From Actinomycetes bacterium (GTDB lineage: Bacteria; Actinomycetota; Actinomycetes; JACCUZ01), in assembly GCA_035489715.1 (NCBI GenBank), contig DATHAP010000191.1:1-35570 (forward strand): a stretch of 35,570 nucleotides of DNA, in the 5' to 3' direction. A program made the position numbers and the translations under genes. Under the pieces are notes generated by a model. The model ran no database searches and was not told where the DNA came from. It worked only from the letters and a program-made list of their open reading frames with translations. Below are positions 28,739 to 35,570 of the stretch, piece by piece (the first letter of the stretch is position 1; each line of letters starts with the position of its first letter).

Positions 28739-30141
28739 CGCGGGCTCACCCGCACTACCTGGGTCTTCGCGTCCTGCAGGGAGACCGCGGGCGGCGGCGC
28801 CGGACGCCGCGCGGCGTCGCTGATCCGCAGGAGCAGCGCGACGATCGCCCAGTTGGCGACGAGGGACGAGCCGCCGTAGGACAGGAACGGCATCGTCAGG
28901 CCGGTCAGCGGGATCAGCCGGGTCACACCACCGACGACGACGAACACCTGCAGCGCGATCGAGAAGGCGAGGCCGGCTGCGAGCAGCTTGCCGAACGAGT
29001 CCCGGACCGCGATCGAGGTGCGCAGGCCGCGCTGCACGACGATCGCGTAGAGGACGAGCACCGCCATCAGCCCGGCCAGCCCGAGCTCCTCCCCGATGGC
29101 GGCGACGATGAAGTCCGTCTGCGCGTAGGGCACGATCTCCGGCCGGCCCTGGCCGAGTCCCTTGCCGAGCAGGCCGCCGGTCCCCATGCCGAACAGCCCC
29201 TGCACCAGCTGGTAGCTGTCGTCGTTGACGTTGCGCGGCGCGAACGCGTTGAGCCAGATGTCGACGCGCTCCCGGACGTGACCGAACAGCGTCCAGGCGA
29301 GGAAGGACCCGCTGAGGAAGAGTGCGACGCCGATGAGCAGCCAGGACAGCCGCTCGGTGGCGACGTACAGCATGGCGATGAACACCCCGAAGAAGAGCAG
29401 CGACGTGCCCAGGTCACGCTCGAAGACCAGCACGCCGAGGCTGGCCGCCCACGCCACCAGGACCGGCCCGAGGTCGCGGGCCCGGGGCAGGTCGATGCCG
29501 GCCACCCGGCGCCCCGCCAGCGCCAGGACGTCGCGCTTGACGACCAGGTAGCCGGCGAAGAACACCAGCAGCACGATCTTGGCGAGCTCGCCGGGCTGGA
29601 ACGAGAAGCCCAGCAGCCGGATCCAGATCCGGGCGCCGTTGATCGTGGTGCCGATCAGCGGCAGCAGCGGCAGGAGCAGCAGCCCGAGACCGATGACCAT
29701 CGCGGTGTAGGTGAACCGCTGGAGCACCCGGTGGTCGCGCACGAGCAGCAGGACGGCCACGAAGAGCGCGACACCTACCGCGGTCCAGGTCAGCTGGGCG
29801 GGTGCCGCGGCGGAGGGGACGTCGGTGCCGAGGGACTCCGCCCGGTCGGCGTAGGCGAGGTCCAGGCGGTGGATGACCGCCAGCCCCAGCCCGTTGATGG
29901 CCGTGACGGCCGGGAGGAGCACCGGGTCGGCGTACGGCGCGAAGCGGCGCAGCACGATGTGCGCCGCGCCGAACAGCAGCGCCAGCCCCGCGCCGTAGCC
30001 GAGCATCCCTGCCGGCAGCTGGCCGTCGTGCGCGAGCCCCACCGAGGCGTAGGCGGCCATCGAGAGCGCCAGCGAGAACACCAGCAGGACGAGCTCGGTG
30101 CCCCGGCCGGTGGGCCGGCCGGCGGCGCGCTCGGGGCTCAC
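28735..30141 (-). CDS. rodA: SEDS family peptidoglycan glycosyltransferase RodA/FtsW
   Basis: SEDS proteins polymerise lipid II into glycan strands together with a class B PBP. The 468-residue protein is highly hydrophobic with about 12 membrane segments. Recognisable parts are INGARIWIRLLGFSFQPGELAKI, GVLVFERDLGTSLLFFGVF with the catalytic-region Glu-Arg-Asp, and the C-terminal LIPLTGLTMPFLSYGGSSLVANW. The GTG at 30141 overlaps the pstP stop. Location next to pbpA fits the RodA partner of PbpA; FtsW is usually in the dcw cluster elsewhere. Confidence 0.97.
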   Translation of the reverse strand: MSPERAAGRPTGRGTELVLLVFSLALSMAAYASVGLAHDGQLPAGMLGYGAGLALLFGAAHIVLRRFAPYADPVLLPAVTAINGLGLAVIHRLDLAYADRAESLGTDVPSAAAPAQLTWTAVGVALFVAVLLLVRDHRVLQRFTYTAMVIGLGLLLLPLLPLIGTTINGARIWIRLLGFSFQPGELAKIVLLVFFAGYLVVKRDVLALAGRRVAGIDLPRARDLGPVLVAWAASLGVLVFERDLGTSLLFFGVFIAMLYVATERLSWLLIGVALFLSGSFLAWTLFGHVRERVDIWLNAFAPRNVNDDSYQLVQGLFGMGTGGLLGKGLGQGRPEIVPYAQTDFIVAAIGEELGLAGLMAVLVLYAIVVQRGLRTSIAVRDSFGKLLAAGLAFSIALQVFVVVGGVTRLIPLTGLTMPFLSYGGSSLVANWAIVALLLRISDAARRPAPPPAVSLQDAKTQVVRVSPR

Positions 30142-31514
30142 GAGCCCTCCCCGCAGTCGGCGGCCGAGGCGCCGCCGTCCGTGCTGCCGGTCGGGCTGGG
30201 TGTCGGGCTGGCGCTGGGTTCCGGGCTGGCGCTCGGGCTCGCCCCGTCAGCGCCGGCGGTCGCGGTGGCGCTCGGGCTGGCGGACGGGCTGGGCGAGGCC
30301 GCCGCGGCGGCCTGCTCGCGGCAGAGCTCCGCCTGCTCGCGCAGCGTGGCGACGATGCGGCGGGCGTCGGTGAGCCCCGAGGTGGGGATGTCGGCCAGGA
30401 CCCGCTGCTGCTGGTAGGGCGGCAGGTCGCCCAGCGCGATGTCCTCGTCGCTGTACAGCTCGGAGGTGGCGATCGGGCCGACGTCCTGGGTGAGGCCGCG
30501 GAAGATCGCGACGCTGCTGCCCTCGGCACCGACGTAGTACTGCGTCTGCGACCAGCGGTAGGCGCCGTAGCCGCCGACGCCGGCGAGGAGGAGCAGCACC
30601 AGCAGGGCGAGGAGCAGCCGACCGGTGCGCCGTCGTCGCGGCTCCGGCCCGGTGTCCTCGTCGCCCGGCCCGCCCTCCGGCGGCGGCCTGAGCGCGGCTG
30701 CCTTGCCGGCGGGGGTGTCGCCGGGGCCGCGCTGCGCGACTCCCTCGGCAGCCGCGCCCACGGTGACCGGGACCGCGGACGGTGGCTTGGTCTCGACCTC
30801 GACCACGTCGGCCACGATCGCCGTGATGTTGTCGGGGCCGCCGCCCTTGAGGGCGAGGTCGACCAGCCGCTCGACGACCACGTCGGTGTCGGCCTCGTCG
30901 AGCATCGTGTCCCGCAGGGTGTCCTCGCTGACGACGCCGGACAGGCCGTCGCTGCACAGCAGGTAGCGGTCGCCCGCCTTGGTCTCGCGGACCGACAGGT
31001 CGAGCTCGATGTCCTCACGCCCGTCGAGCGAGTTGGTGATGAGGTTGCGCTGCGGGTGGTGGTCCGCCTCCTCGGCCGTGATCCGGCCCTCGTCCACGAG
31101 CGTCTGCACGAACGTGTGGTCGTGCGTCAGCTGCTGCAGCGTCTCACCGCGTAGCAGGTAGGCCCGCGAGTCGCCGACGTGCACCAGGCCGAGTCGCGAC
31201 CCGGCGCGCAGGAGGGCCGTGAGGGTCGTGCCCATGCCCTTGAGGTCGGGGTCGCCGTGCACCATGTCGCGGAGGTGGCGGTTGGCGTTGGTGACCGCGC
31301 CCGAGAGGCGCTCGAGCAGGTCACCGCCGGGCGAGTCCTCGTCGAGGGCGGCCATCGACGCGACGGCGACCGAGCTGGCCACCTCGCCCGCCGCGTGGCC
31401 ACCGACGCCGTCGGCGATGACGAGCAGCCGGGGCCCGGCATAGCCGGAGTCCTCGTTGATCGCCCTGATCAGGCCGGTGTCCGACCGAGCGGCGTAGCGG
31501 AGTGCGAGCGCCAT
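30138..31514 (-). CDS. pstP: PP2C-type Ser/Thr phosphatase PstP
   Basis: PstP dephosphorylates PknA, PknB and their targets. The 458-residue protein has a cytoplasmic PPM/PP2C domain (about 1-235). Metal-binding segments are SDTGLIRAINEDS, VIADGVGGHAAGE (D35), GMGTTLTAL, HVGDSRAYLLR, LCSDGLSG and GGGPDNITAIV. A Pro/Gly/Arg-rich linker, a membrane helix (about 302-320) and an extracellular domain with SQTQYYVGAEGSSVAIFRGL follow. The low-complexity Ser/Pro/Ala tail ends near a cysteine. The ATG at 31514 lies just after fhaB. This is the only phosphatase in the operon and balances the two kinases. Confidence 0.97.
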   Translation of the reverse strand: MALALRYAARSDTGLIRAINEDSGYAGPRLLVIADGVGGHAAGEVASSVAVASMAALDEDSPGGDLLERLSGAVTNANRHLRDMVHGDPDLKGMGTTLTALLRAGSRLGLVHVGDSRAYLLRGETLQQLTHDHTFVQTLVDEGRITAEEADHHPQRNLITNSLDGREDIELDLSVRETKAGDRYLLCSDGLSGVVSEDTLRDTMLDEADTDVVVERLVDLALKGGGPDNITAIVADVVEVETKPPSAVPVTVGAAAEGVAQRGPGDTPAGKAAALRPPPEGGPGDEDTGPEPRRRRTGRLLLALLVLLLLAGVGGYGAYRWSQTQYYVGAEGSSVAIFRGLTQDVGPIATSELYSDEDIALGDLPPYQQQRVLADIPTSGLTDARRIVATLREQAELCREQAAAAASPSPSASPSATATAGADGASPSASPEPSASPTPSPTGSTDGGASAADCGEGS

Positions 31515-31520
31515 CCGCGG

Positions 31521-32012
31521 CTACTTCCTCAGCTCGACGACGGTCTTGCCGATGCGGACCGGCACGCCGATCTTCACAGGCGTGGGCGTGGTCACCTTGG
31601 TCCGGTCGATGTAGGTGCCGTTCGTCGAGCCCATGTCCTCGACGACCCACTGGCCGTCGCGGGGGTAGAAGCGGGCGTGCCGCCCGGACACGTAGTCGTC
31701 GTCCAGGACGATCGTCGACTCGTGCGAGCGGCCGAGCGTGACCGGCTGGTCCCCGAGGCGCACGGTGGTGCCGGACAGGGCGCCCTGGGTGACGACGAGG
31801 GAGCTGGGCTGCCCGCGCCGTCCCTTCGAGGGCTTCGGCTGCTTCTCGCGGCGGTCAGGGGCGGGGGCCGGCGCGGCCCTCCGGGCCGCCGGCCGGGTCG
31901 CGGTGCGGCGGCCGAACAGGTCGGACCGCATGACGCTCACCGCCGTGAGGACGAACATCCACAGCACGGCGAGGAAGCCGAGCCGGATGATCGTCAGCGT
32001 CAGCTCGGACAT
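31521..32012 (-). CDS. fhaB: FHA-domain membrane protein FhaB (FipA)
   Basis: This 163-residue protein has an N-terminal membrane helix (about 9-27, LGFLAVLWMFVLTAVSV), a basic Ala/Pro/Lys linker, and a C-terminal FHA domain (about 88-163). FHA signatures are LGRSHESTIVLDD, SGRHARFYPRDG and MGSTNGTYIDRTKV. FHA domains bind phosphothreonine; in mycobacteria FhaB/FipA links kinase signals to FtsZ and FtsQ. The family begins MSELTLT, so ATG at 32012 is chosen. GTG at 32021, in a GTGA overlap with the fhaA stop, would add three residues and is equally possible. Neither has a strong ribosome-binding site. Confidence 0.93.
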   Translation of the reverse strand: MSELTLTIIRLGFLAVLWMFVLTAVSVMRSDLFGRRTATRPAARRAAPAPAPDRREKQPKPSKGRRGQPSSLVVTQGALSGTTVRLGDQPVTLGRSHESTIVLDDDYVSGRHARFYPRDGQWVVEDMGSTNGTYIDRTKVTTPTPVKIGVPVRIGKTVVELRK

Positions 32013-32017
32013 CTCGC

Positions 32018-32725
32018 TCACGAGCGACCCCGAGCGGGCTGCTCGTGGAAGACCACGGTCGTGGAGCCGAGAACGATCCGGGTGCCCTCGCGCAGCCGGG
32101 CCTCGCTGACCCGCTCGCCGTCGACGACCACCCCGTTCGTCGACCCGAGGTCCACGACCGTCACGTCTCCGCCTGAGCGGCGCAGCTCGGCATGGGTGCG
32201 GGAGATGCCGGGGTCGTCGATGCGCAGGTCGGCCTCGGCGCCGCGGCCGATGGTGGTGGAGGGCCGGGCCAGGGCGTACGTCGTCGAGCCCACCTCGACC
32301 CATGGCGTGGCCGCACCGGCGTGGCTGACCGTGTCCTGCGTCCGCCCGGTGGCCCCGGCCACGGCGGCGCTGCGGACGTGGAACCGACCGGTGTCGAGCT
32401 CGTCGTCGAGCTCGAACTCCACCGAGACCGGGCCGATGAACGCGTAGCGCTGCTCCTCGGCGTGCTCACGGACCATGTCGGCCAGCTCGGAGCCGAGCGC
32501 CTCGCGGTAGACCTCGAGCCGGGCGTGGTCGTGCTCGCCGAGCCCGACGGTGAACACGTTGGGGACCATGGTGCGGCCACGGGCGACGATGGCGGCCCGG
32601 TCGTCCAGCTCACGCTGGAGGGCGCTGGCGATCTCGACCGGCTGCACCTCGGCCTTGAAGGCGCGCGCGAAGGGCCGGTTCACCAGCTCCTCGACGCGTC
32701 GCTCGAACCGTTGCAGCACGCCCAT
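32018..32725 (-). CDS. fhaA: FHA-domain protein FhaA with N-terminal DUF3662
   Basis: The 235-residue protein begins MGVLQRFERRVEELVNRPFARAF, the DUF3662 domain (about 1-115). After a short linker comes an FHA domain (about 150-232) with IGRGAEADLRIDD, ISRTHAELRR and LGSTNGVVVDGERV. In mycobacteria FhaA binds phosphorylated partners including the MurJ pseudokinase domain and affects peptidoglycan synthesis. The linker is much shorter than in M. tuberculosis FhaA. ATG at 32725 has GGAGGTGA ten bases upstream, the strongest ribosome-binding site of this operon, as expected for its first gene. Confidence 0.96.
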   Translation of the reverse strand: MGVLQRFERRVEELVNRPFARAFKAEVQPVEIASALQRELDDRAAIVARGRTMVPNVFTVGLGEHDHARLEVYREALGSELADMVREHAEEQRYAFIGPVSVEFELDDELDTGRFHVRSAAVAGATGRTQDTVSHAGAATPWVEVGSTTYALARPSTTIGRGAEADLRIDDPGISRTHAELRRSGGDVTVVDLGSTNGVVVDGERVSEARLREGTRIVLGSTTVVFHEQPARGRS

Positions 32726-32945
32726 CGGGGCCGGTCACCTCCATCCGTCTCGCACCGGCGAGTCACCGGTCAGTGGGGCGCCGCCAGCCGGCGGCGGGCT
32801 CCGAGGCCGGCGCGGACGCCGCGGACGCCGCGGCGCCCGGCCACGCGATGGTAGCCGGGCCGGTCGTGCCCCCTCGTTCCCCTCAGTCTGCGCCGGTACG
32901 CATCGCAGCGAGCACGGCGGGGCCGGTGCTAGGCTCTTCGGGCTC

Positions 32946-33032
32946 GCGCGAGTGGCGGAATAGGCAGACGCGCACGGTTCAGGTCCGTGTGCCCGAAAGG
33001 GTGTGGGGGTTCAACTCCCCCCTCGCGCACCA
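32946..33032 (+). tRNA. leuT: tRNA-Leu (anticodon CAG), CCA encoded
   Basis: This class II tRNA has acceptor GCGCGAG/CTCGCGC, anticodon stem CACGG/CCGTG with loop TTCAGGT (CAG), a long variable arm (TGCCCGAAAGGGTG region) and TΨC loop GTTCAACTC. The 3' CCA is present in the DNA (33030-33032), unlike the Ile and Ala tRNAs here. A -10-like TAGGCT lies at 32930-32935. Position after fhaA matches mycobacterial leuT. Confidence 0.98.
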
Positions 33033-33095
33033 CAGGCAGGCTGGCGGCCGGGGTCGCGTGACCTCGTGCCCTCGTGACCTCGTGCGGTTCTCGTC

Positions 33096-33722
33096 TCAGA
33101 AGGCCTTGGCCAGCTGGCGGGTCTCCTGCCGGGCCACTTCACGCATGGCGTCGGCGTCCGCGGTGGCGATGTTGGGCCGGAAGAACACCTCGGACACGTC
33201 CCGGACGCCTACCCACTCGAGCCAGTCGCGCAGGAACGGCGCCTGGAAGTCCGACCCGAAGGCCGGGCCACGGCCGGGACCGTAGATGGCCGCGGTGTAG
33301 AGGACGGCGGCCCTGCGGCCAGGGAGCAGGCCGGTGTAGCCCTCGACCGGGTCGAACGAGAAGACCATGCCGGGCTGGCTGACGACGTCGATCAGCTGCT
33401 TGAGCTTGTAGGGCACCGACGCGTTCCACATCGGGACGCTGAACAGGTACTGGTCGGCCGCGGCGAAGCGCTCGAAGGCGGCGGTGACCTCGCGCCAGGC
33501 GCCCACGGACGGGCCCTCGAGGTCGATGCCGGCGAACGTGTTCATCTTGCCCTCGGCCGCCGCGGCGCCGAACTCGGGCACCGAGCCGTCCCAGATGTCC
33601 CACTCCGCGATGGTGACGTCGGGGTGCTCGTCGGCGTACGTCCGCAGGAAGAGGTCGGCGAGCGCGCGGGACTCCGACGCGGCGCCGCGGGGGGATCCGG
33701 CGATGTGCAGCAGAGTGGTCAT
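33096..33722 (-). CDS. FMN-dependent NADH azoreductase / quinone oxidoreductase (AzoR type)
   Basis: This is a 208-residue flavodoxin-fold enzyme predicted to reduce quinones and azo compounds with NADH and bound FMN. It has LLHIAGSPRG (phosphate-binding loop, 4-13), SVPMWNASVPYKLKQLIDVVSQPGMVFSF (the FMN-contacting MWNxxVPxxLK region) and GRRAAVLYTAAIYGPG. ATG at 33722 is chosen because GAGGAG lies seven bases upstream; upstream codons would include the promoter. It is divergent from a MarR regulator, with a promoter and a palindrome between them, so substrate-induced derepression is likely (inference). Confidence 0.93.
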   Translation of the reverse strand: MTTLLHIAGSPRGAASESRALADLFLRTYADEHPDVTIAEWDIWDGSVPEFGAAAAEGKMNTFAGIDLEGPSVGAWREVTAAFERFAAADQYLFSVPMWNASVPYKLKQLIDVVSQPGMVFSFDPVEGYTGLLPGRRAAVLYTAAIYGPGRGPAFGSDFQAPFLRDWLEWVGVRDVSEVFFRPNIATADADAMREVARQETRQLAKAF

Positions 33723-33753
33723 CGGGTGCTCCTCGGTTCCGGGCAATGGAAAA

Positions 33754-33767
33754 TGCGTGCGCACGCA
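33754..33767. promoter_or_regulatory. Palindromic operator 1, probable MarR binding site
   Basis: TGCGTGCGCACGCA is a perfect 14-bp palindrome just downstream of the azoreductase -10 element. It covers the predicted start point, so a bound regulator should block transcription. Confidence 0.65.
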
Positions 33768-33768
33768 C

Positions 33769-33798
33769 ATAATAGCCGACGCGCTGGAGTCGCGTCAA
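33769..33798 (-). promoter_or_regulatory. Strong promoter of the azoreductase gene
   Basis: On the minus strand TTGACG (33798-33793), an 18-bp spacer and TATTAT (33774-33769) give the best sigma-70-type match in the window. TATTAT is conspicuous in such GC-rich DNA. The start point should fall near 33762, inside operator 1. Confidence 0.75.
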
Positions 33799-33799
33799 G

Positions 33800-33817
33800 G
33801 TGCGTGCCGACGCACGC
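33800..33817. promoter_or_regulatory. Inverted repeat operator 2 in the marR leader
   Basis: GTGCGT-GCCG-ACGCAC (33800-33815), alternatively GCGTGC-CGAC-GCACGC (33802-33817), repeats the TGCGTG half-site of operator 1. It lies about 20 bases before the marR start, suggesting autoregulation. Confidence 0.5.
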
Positions 33818-33837
33818 TGTTTGGTACGGTGCCGGTG

Positions 33838-34278
33838 GTGCCTCACGAGCCGGAGGGGATCGCCGCCTGGGCGGCGCTGCTGCGGGCGCACGCCGCCGTG
33901 GTGCCGAAGCTGGAGCGCCGGCTGACCGAGGCGGGCCTGCCGCTCCCGTGGTACGACGTCCTGCTCGTGCTGAACGCAGCGCCGGAGCGACGGCTGCGCA
34001 TGACCGAGCTGGGCAGCCGGGCGGTGCTCAGCCGCGAGCGGGTCTCACGCGTGGTCACCGAGCTGGAGCGGGCCGGTCTGGTGCGCCGCGAGCCCAACCC
34101 GGAGGACGGCCGGTCGTCGTTCGCCACCGTGACGCCCGAGGGGCGCAGCCGGCTGCGCGCGGTCGCGCCGGTCTACCTCTCAGGCGTCCAGGAGCACTTC
34201 CTCGGCCACCTGGGCGCGCCCGAGCTGCGGACGCTGGCGGAGGCCCTCGGCCGGGTCGTCAGGGCCGAGGAGGGCTAG
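33838..34278 (+). CDS. MarR family transcriptional regulator
   Basis: The protein (146 residues) has the MarR winged-helix layout: dimer helix WAALLRAHAAVVPKLERRL, then WYDVLLVLNAAPERRLRMTELGSRAVLSRERVSRVVTELERAGLVRREPNPEDGRSSFATVTPEG. The recognition helix is around SRERVSRVVTELE and the wing DGRSSFATVT. C-terminal helices complete the dimer interface. Three in-frame GTG codons (33829, 33835, 33838) could start it; none has a good ribosome-binding site. TACGGT at 33825-33830 could be a -10 giving a leaderless message starting near 33838. It is divergent from the azoreductase, its likely target. Its end overlaps the next leftward gene by 20 bases. Confidence 0.93.
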   Translation: MPHEPEGIAAWAALLRAHAAVVPKLERRLTEAGLPLPWYDVLLVLNAAPERRLRMTELGSRAVLSRERVSRVVTELERAGLVRREPNPEDGRSSFATVTPEGRSRLRAVAPVYLSGVQEHFLGHLGAPELRTLAEALGRVVRAEEG

Positions 34279-34516
34279 CGGGGGCAGCCGCCAGGCCGCC
34301 GACCAGAGCGTGGACGAGCAGCGGCACCTCGGCTCGGCGCAGCCGGAAGGTGGACACGCAGCTGGTCTCGTGCCAGAGGCTCAGCACCACCACGTCCGCC
34401 TCGTCGTGCCAGGTCACCCGCATCCAGCGGCCGCCACCTCGGGCGTCCGCGAGGATCTCGCCGCTCGCGGGCAGCGCGAGGAGGTCGTCCGCGGGCGTGC
34501 CGGCCGGCTCGGTCAC
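34259..34516 (-). CDS. Conserved-looking small protein of unknown function (85 residues)
   Basis: The leftward frame from GTG 34516 gives VTEPAGTPADDLLALPASGE, then WMRVTWHDEADVVVLSLWHE and CVSTFRLRRAEVPLLVHALV, ending in a Pro/Ala tail. The alternating hydrophobic strands, charged W-H-D-E-A-D turn and final amphipathic helix look like a small folded beta-beta-alpha protein rather than an antisense artefact. I do not recognise a named family. No strong ribosome-binding site is seen. It overlaps the end of marR by 20 bases tail-to-tail and lies 155 bp downstream of the CAP gene, beyond a hairpin. Confidence 0.7.
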   Translation of the reverse strand: MTEPAGTPADDLLALPASGEILADARGGGRWMRVTWHDEADVVVLSLWHETSCVSTFRLRRAEVPLLVHALVGGLAAAPASPPRP

Positions 34517-34601
34517 GGGTTCAGTCTGCTGCCTCGGCCTGCGGGGTGGAAGCCCCCGAACCGGTGGCGCCGCAGCGGGACGCCCCGGTCGTGCCCATGG
34601 A

Positions 34602-34643
34602 ACGGCGCCGGTCGCGGGCCCCTCCTCCCTCGACCGGCGCCGT
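34602..34643. terminator. Long hairpin downstream of the CAP gene
   Basis: ACGGCGCCGGTCG (34602-34614) and CGACCGGCGCCGT (34631-34643) form a perfect 13-bp inverted repeat with a 16-base loop. It lies about 30 bases after the leftward CAP gene stop and is the likely terminator, without a T-run. Confidence 0.7.
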
Positions 34644-34671
34644 CGCCAGCGCCTCGCCTCCCGGCGAGAAG

Positions 34672-35391
34672 TCAGAACAGCCGTGCCCAGGTGTGCCGGC
34701 CGACGTTGCCGCGACCCTGCCAGCCCAGCGACCGCTGGAAGCGGGAGACGGCGGACCTGGTGTAGCTGCCGTAGTAGCCGGTGGCGGTCACGCCCAGACG
34801 GGCCTGCACCTTCTTCACCGAGGAACCGGTGCTGCCGTAGGTCAGCTTGCCGGAGAAGCCCACGCTGACCGAGCTGGTCGTGACCCGCATCGGGCGGCGG
34901 AAGACCTCGGCGACCCAGACCCGGCCGTCGCGGACGACGGCGCCGACGCCCACCTCGGTGTAGTCGCGGTCGAGGACGTTGGCGCGGTGCGCCGGGGAGT
35001 TCATGAAGGCGACGTGCACGGTGAGCGCGTCGGGGCCGTAGCCGACGTTCTCGCCGACGTAGCGCCAGTTGTTGACGTCCGAGGTCAGCTGGGGGTTGTG
35101 GTAGAGCTTGTTCTGGCTGGCCATGGTGGCCGCCCACTGCCGGGCGACGGACACCAGGTGGCTGCGGGTGGCCAGCTTGGGGATCCCCTTCGCGGCACGA
35201 GCGGCGTTCATCTTCGTGGTGAAGACGTCCTCCACGCTGGTGGCATTGGCCGACCCTGCGGTGAGCGCGGCCAGCCCGACGAACGCGGTCAGGACGAGCG
35301 CCACGGAGACGATGGCAGCGGCGAAGCGGTTGCGACCCGACGGTGCGGCCGACTCGTCAGGGGTGGCCACGCGGGGGAGGGAGTTGTCCAC
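34672..35391 (-). CDS. Secreted CAP-domain protein with C-terminal peptidoglycan-binding domain
   Basis: The 239-residue protein has a signal sequence (hydrophobic core about 24-45; likely cleavage after A-N-A-50). A CAP/SCP domain covers about 53-165, with VSVARQWAATMASQNKLYHN, YVGENVGYG, FMNSPAHRANVLDRDYTEVGVG and WVAEVF. A PG_binding_1-type domain (about 182-239) has LTYGSTGSSVKKVQARLGV, TGYYGSYTRSAVSRFQRSLG and HTWARLF. CAP proteins are extracellular with varied, often unknown activity; the second domain should hold it on the wall. The GTG start at 35391 yields MDNSLPRVA. It is divergent from the Fpg/Nei gene. Confidence 0.93.
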   Translation of the reverse strand: MDNSLPRVATPDESAAPSGRNRFAAAIVSVALVLTAFVGLAALTAGSANATSVEDVFTTKMNAARAAKGIPKLATRSHLVSVARQWAATMASQNKLYHNPQLTSDVNNWRYVGENVGYGPDALTVHVAFMNSPAHRANVLDRDYTEVGVGAVVRDGRVWVAEVFRRPMRVTTSSVSVGFSGKLTYGSTGSSVKKVQARLGVTATGYYGSYTRSAVSRFQRSLGWQGRGNVGRHTWARLF

Positions 35392-35488
35392 GGTCCGGCG
35401 TCCTCGGTTCTGTGGGGGCGGGCTGGGCCCGTCCCGGGGCGGTTCTGCGTGCCCTTAAGTCGTCGGCCCCGCAGGGGAAGTGCTGGAC

Positions 35489-35520
35489 TCTGCCGATCGG
35501 GTGACATCCCGTGCGGCAGA
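35489..35520. promoter_or_regulatory. Imperfect inverted repeat in the divergent CAP / glycosylase promoter region
   Basis: TCTGCCG (35489-35495) and CGGCAGA (35514-35520) pair, with inner GGG/CCC (35499-35501, 35508-35510). The 137-bp gap 35392-35528 otherwise shows only GC-rich tracts and no clear -10/-35 pair. It could be an operator or an mRNA hairpin. Confidence 0.35.
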
Positions 35521-35528
35521 CTTGACAG

Positions 35529-35570
35529 GTGCCCGAGCTGCCGGAGGTGCAGGCGCTGGTCGGCTTCCTG
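35529..35570 (+). CDS. Fpg/Nei-family DNA glycosylase, first 14 codons only
   Basis: From GTG 35529 the frame reads MPELPEVQALVGFL and runs off the window edge. The P-E-L-P-E-V start is the hallmark of formamidopyrimidine-DNA glycosylase/endonuclease VIII enzymes, where Pro2 is the Schiff-base nucleophile and Glu3 and Glu6 are catalytic. These remove oxidised bases from DNA and cut the backbone. Whether it is MutM, Nei or an actinobacterial paralogue cannot be told. Only a weak ribosome-binding site is seen. Confidence 0.88.
   Translation, partial: MPELPEVQALVGFL

Noticed and set aside
34517-35137. Upstream extension of the 85-residue small gene to a 292-codon frame
   Set aside because: The extension overlaps the CAP gene in another frame on the same strand and crosses the terminator-like hairpin; only the last 85 codons look protein-like.
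35384-35392. TTGTCCACG, one change from a DnaA box
   Set aside because: It is made by the start codon and second and third codons of the CAP gene and is single; no cluster supports DnaA binding.
35522-35527. Perfect TTGACA -35 hexamer
   Set aside because: It lies directly against the glycosylase start codon, so a -10 would fall inside the gene; probably coincidence.
35392-35528. Possible c-di-AMP (ydaO-type) riboswitch upstream of the wall-binding CAP gene
   Set aside because: Such riboswitches precede wall hydrolases in actinobacteria, but I could not match the conserved core in this short GC-rich leader.

Overview
The window is the replication-origin region of a high-GC Actinomycetota chromosome. 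Three things support this: strong G/C bias in third codon positions, frequent GTG starts, and a gene order matching the origin region of Mycobacterium, Streptomyces and Nocardioides-type genomes. The genus cannot be fixed from sequence alone. Nearly everything is core chromosome. There is no insertion sequence, prophage, CRISPR array or accessory island. The only clear mobile DNA is a 422-residue intein with a homing-endonuclease domain inside GyrA.

Layout. Left of dnaA, genes run leftward, away from the origin: rpmH, rnpA, yidD, yidC, jag/khpB, rsmG, then the 5' part of parA, which leaves the window at base 1. Two perfect parS sites lie inside the N-terminal coding parts of rsmG and parA. 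The rpmH-dnaA (560 bp) and dnaA-dnaN (361 bp) gaps carry scattered DnaA-box-like 9-mers and together are the best oriC candidate. Rightward from dnaA come dnaN, gnd, recF, a DUF721 gene, gyrB, gyrA (with intein), a DUF3566 gene, tRNA-Ile(GAT), a DLW-39-type small protein and tRNA-Ala(TGC).

The region from 17.4 to 24 kb holds envelope and housekeeping genes: a tethered hypothetical protein, a leftward membrane protein in the mycobacterial cwsA position, a cyclophilin, a zinc-finger rhomboid, a thiolase, crgA, a DUF881 gene, a class E sortase, a 52-residue membrane protein and pabA/trpG. A cluster of three DnaA-box-like sites lies between the thiolase and crgA.

From 24 to 32.7 kb is the leftward growth and division signalling operon fhaA-fhaB-pstP-rodA-pbpA-pknA-pknB. 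Consecutive genes overlap at stop/start junctions. It encodes two PASTA-type Ser/Thr kinases, their PP2C phosphatase, two FHA proteins, a SEDS glycosyltransferase and its class B PBP partner. These act together with CrgA in septal and polar peptidoglycan synthesis.

The right end has tRNA-Leu(CAG), a divergent FMN azoreductase/MarR pair with a clear promoter and palindromic operator, an unrecognised 85-residue protein, a secreted CAP plus peptidoglycan-binding protein, and the first 14 codons of an Fpg/Nei-family DNA glycosylase. Most of the window is ordinary. The GyrA intein, the off-origin DnaA-box cluster, a short reading frame coupled to dnaN, and the PASTA-bearing PknA deserve a second look. 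I found no convincing undescribed multi-gene system.
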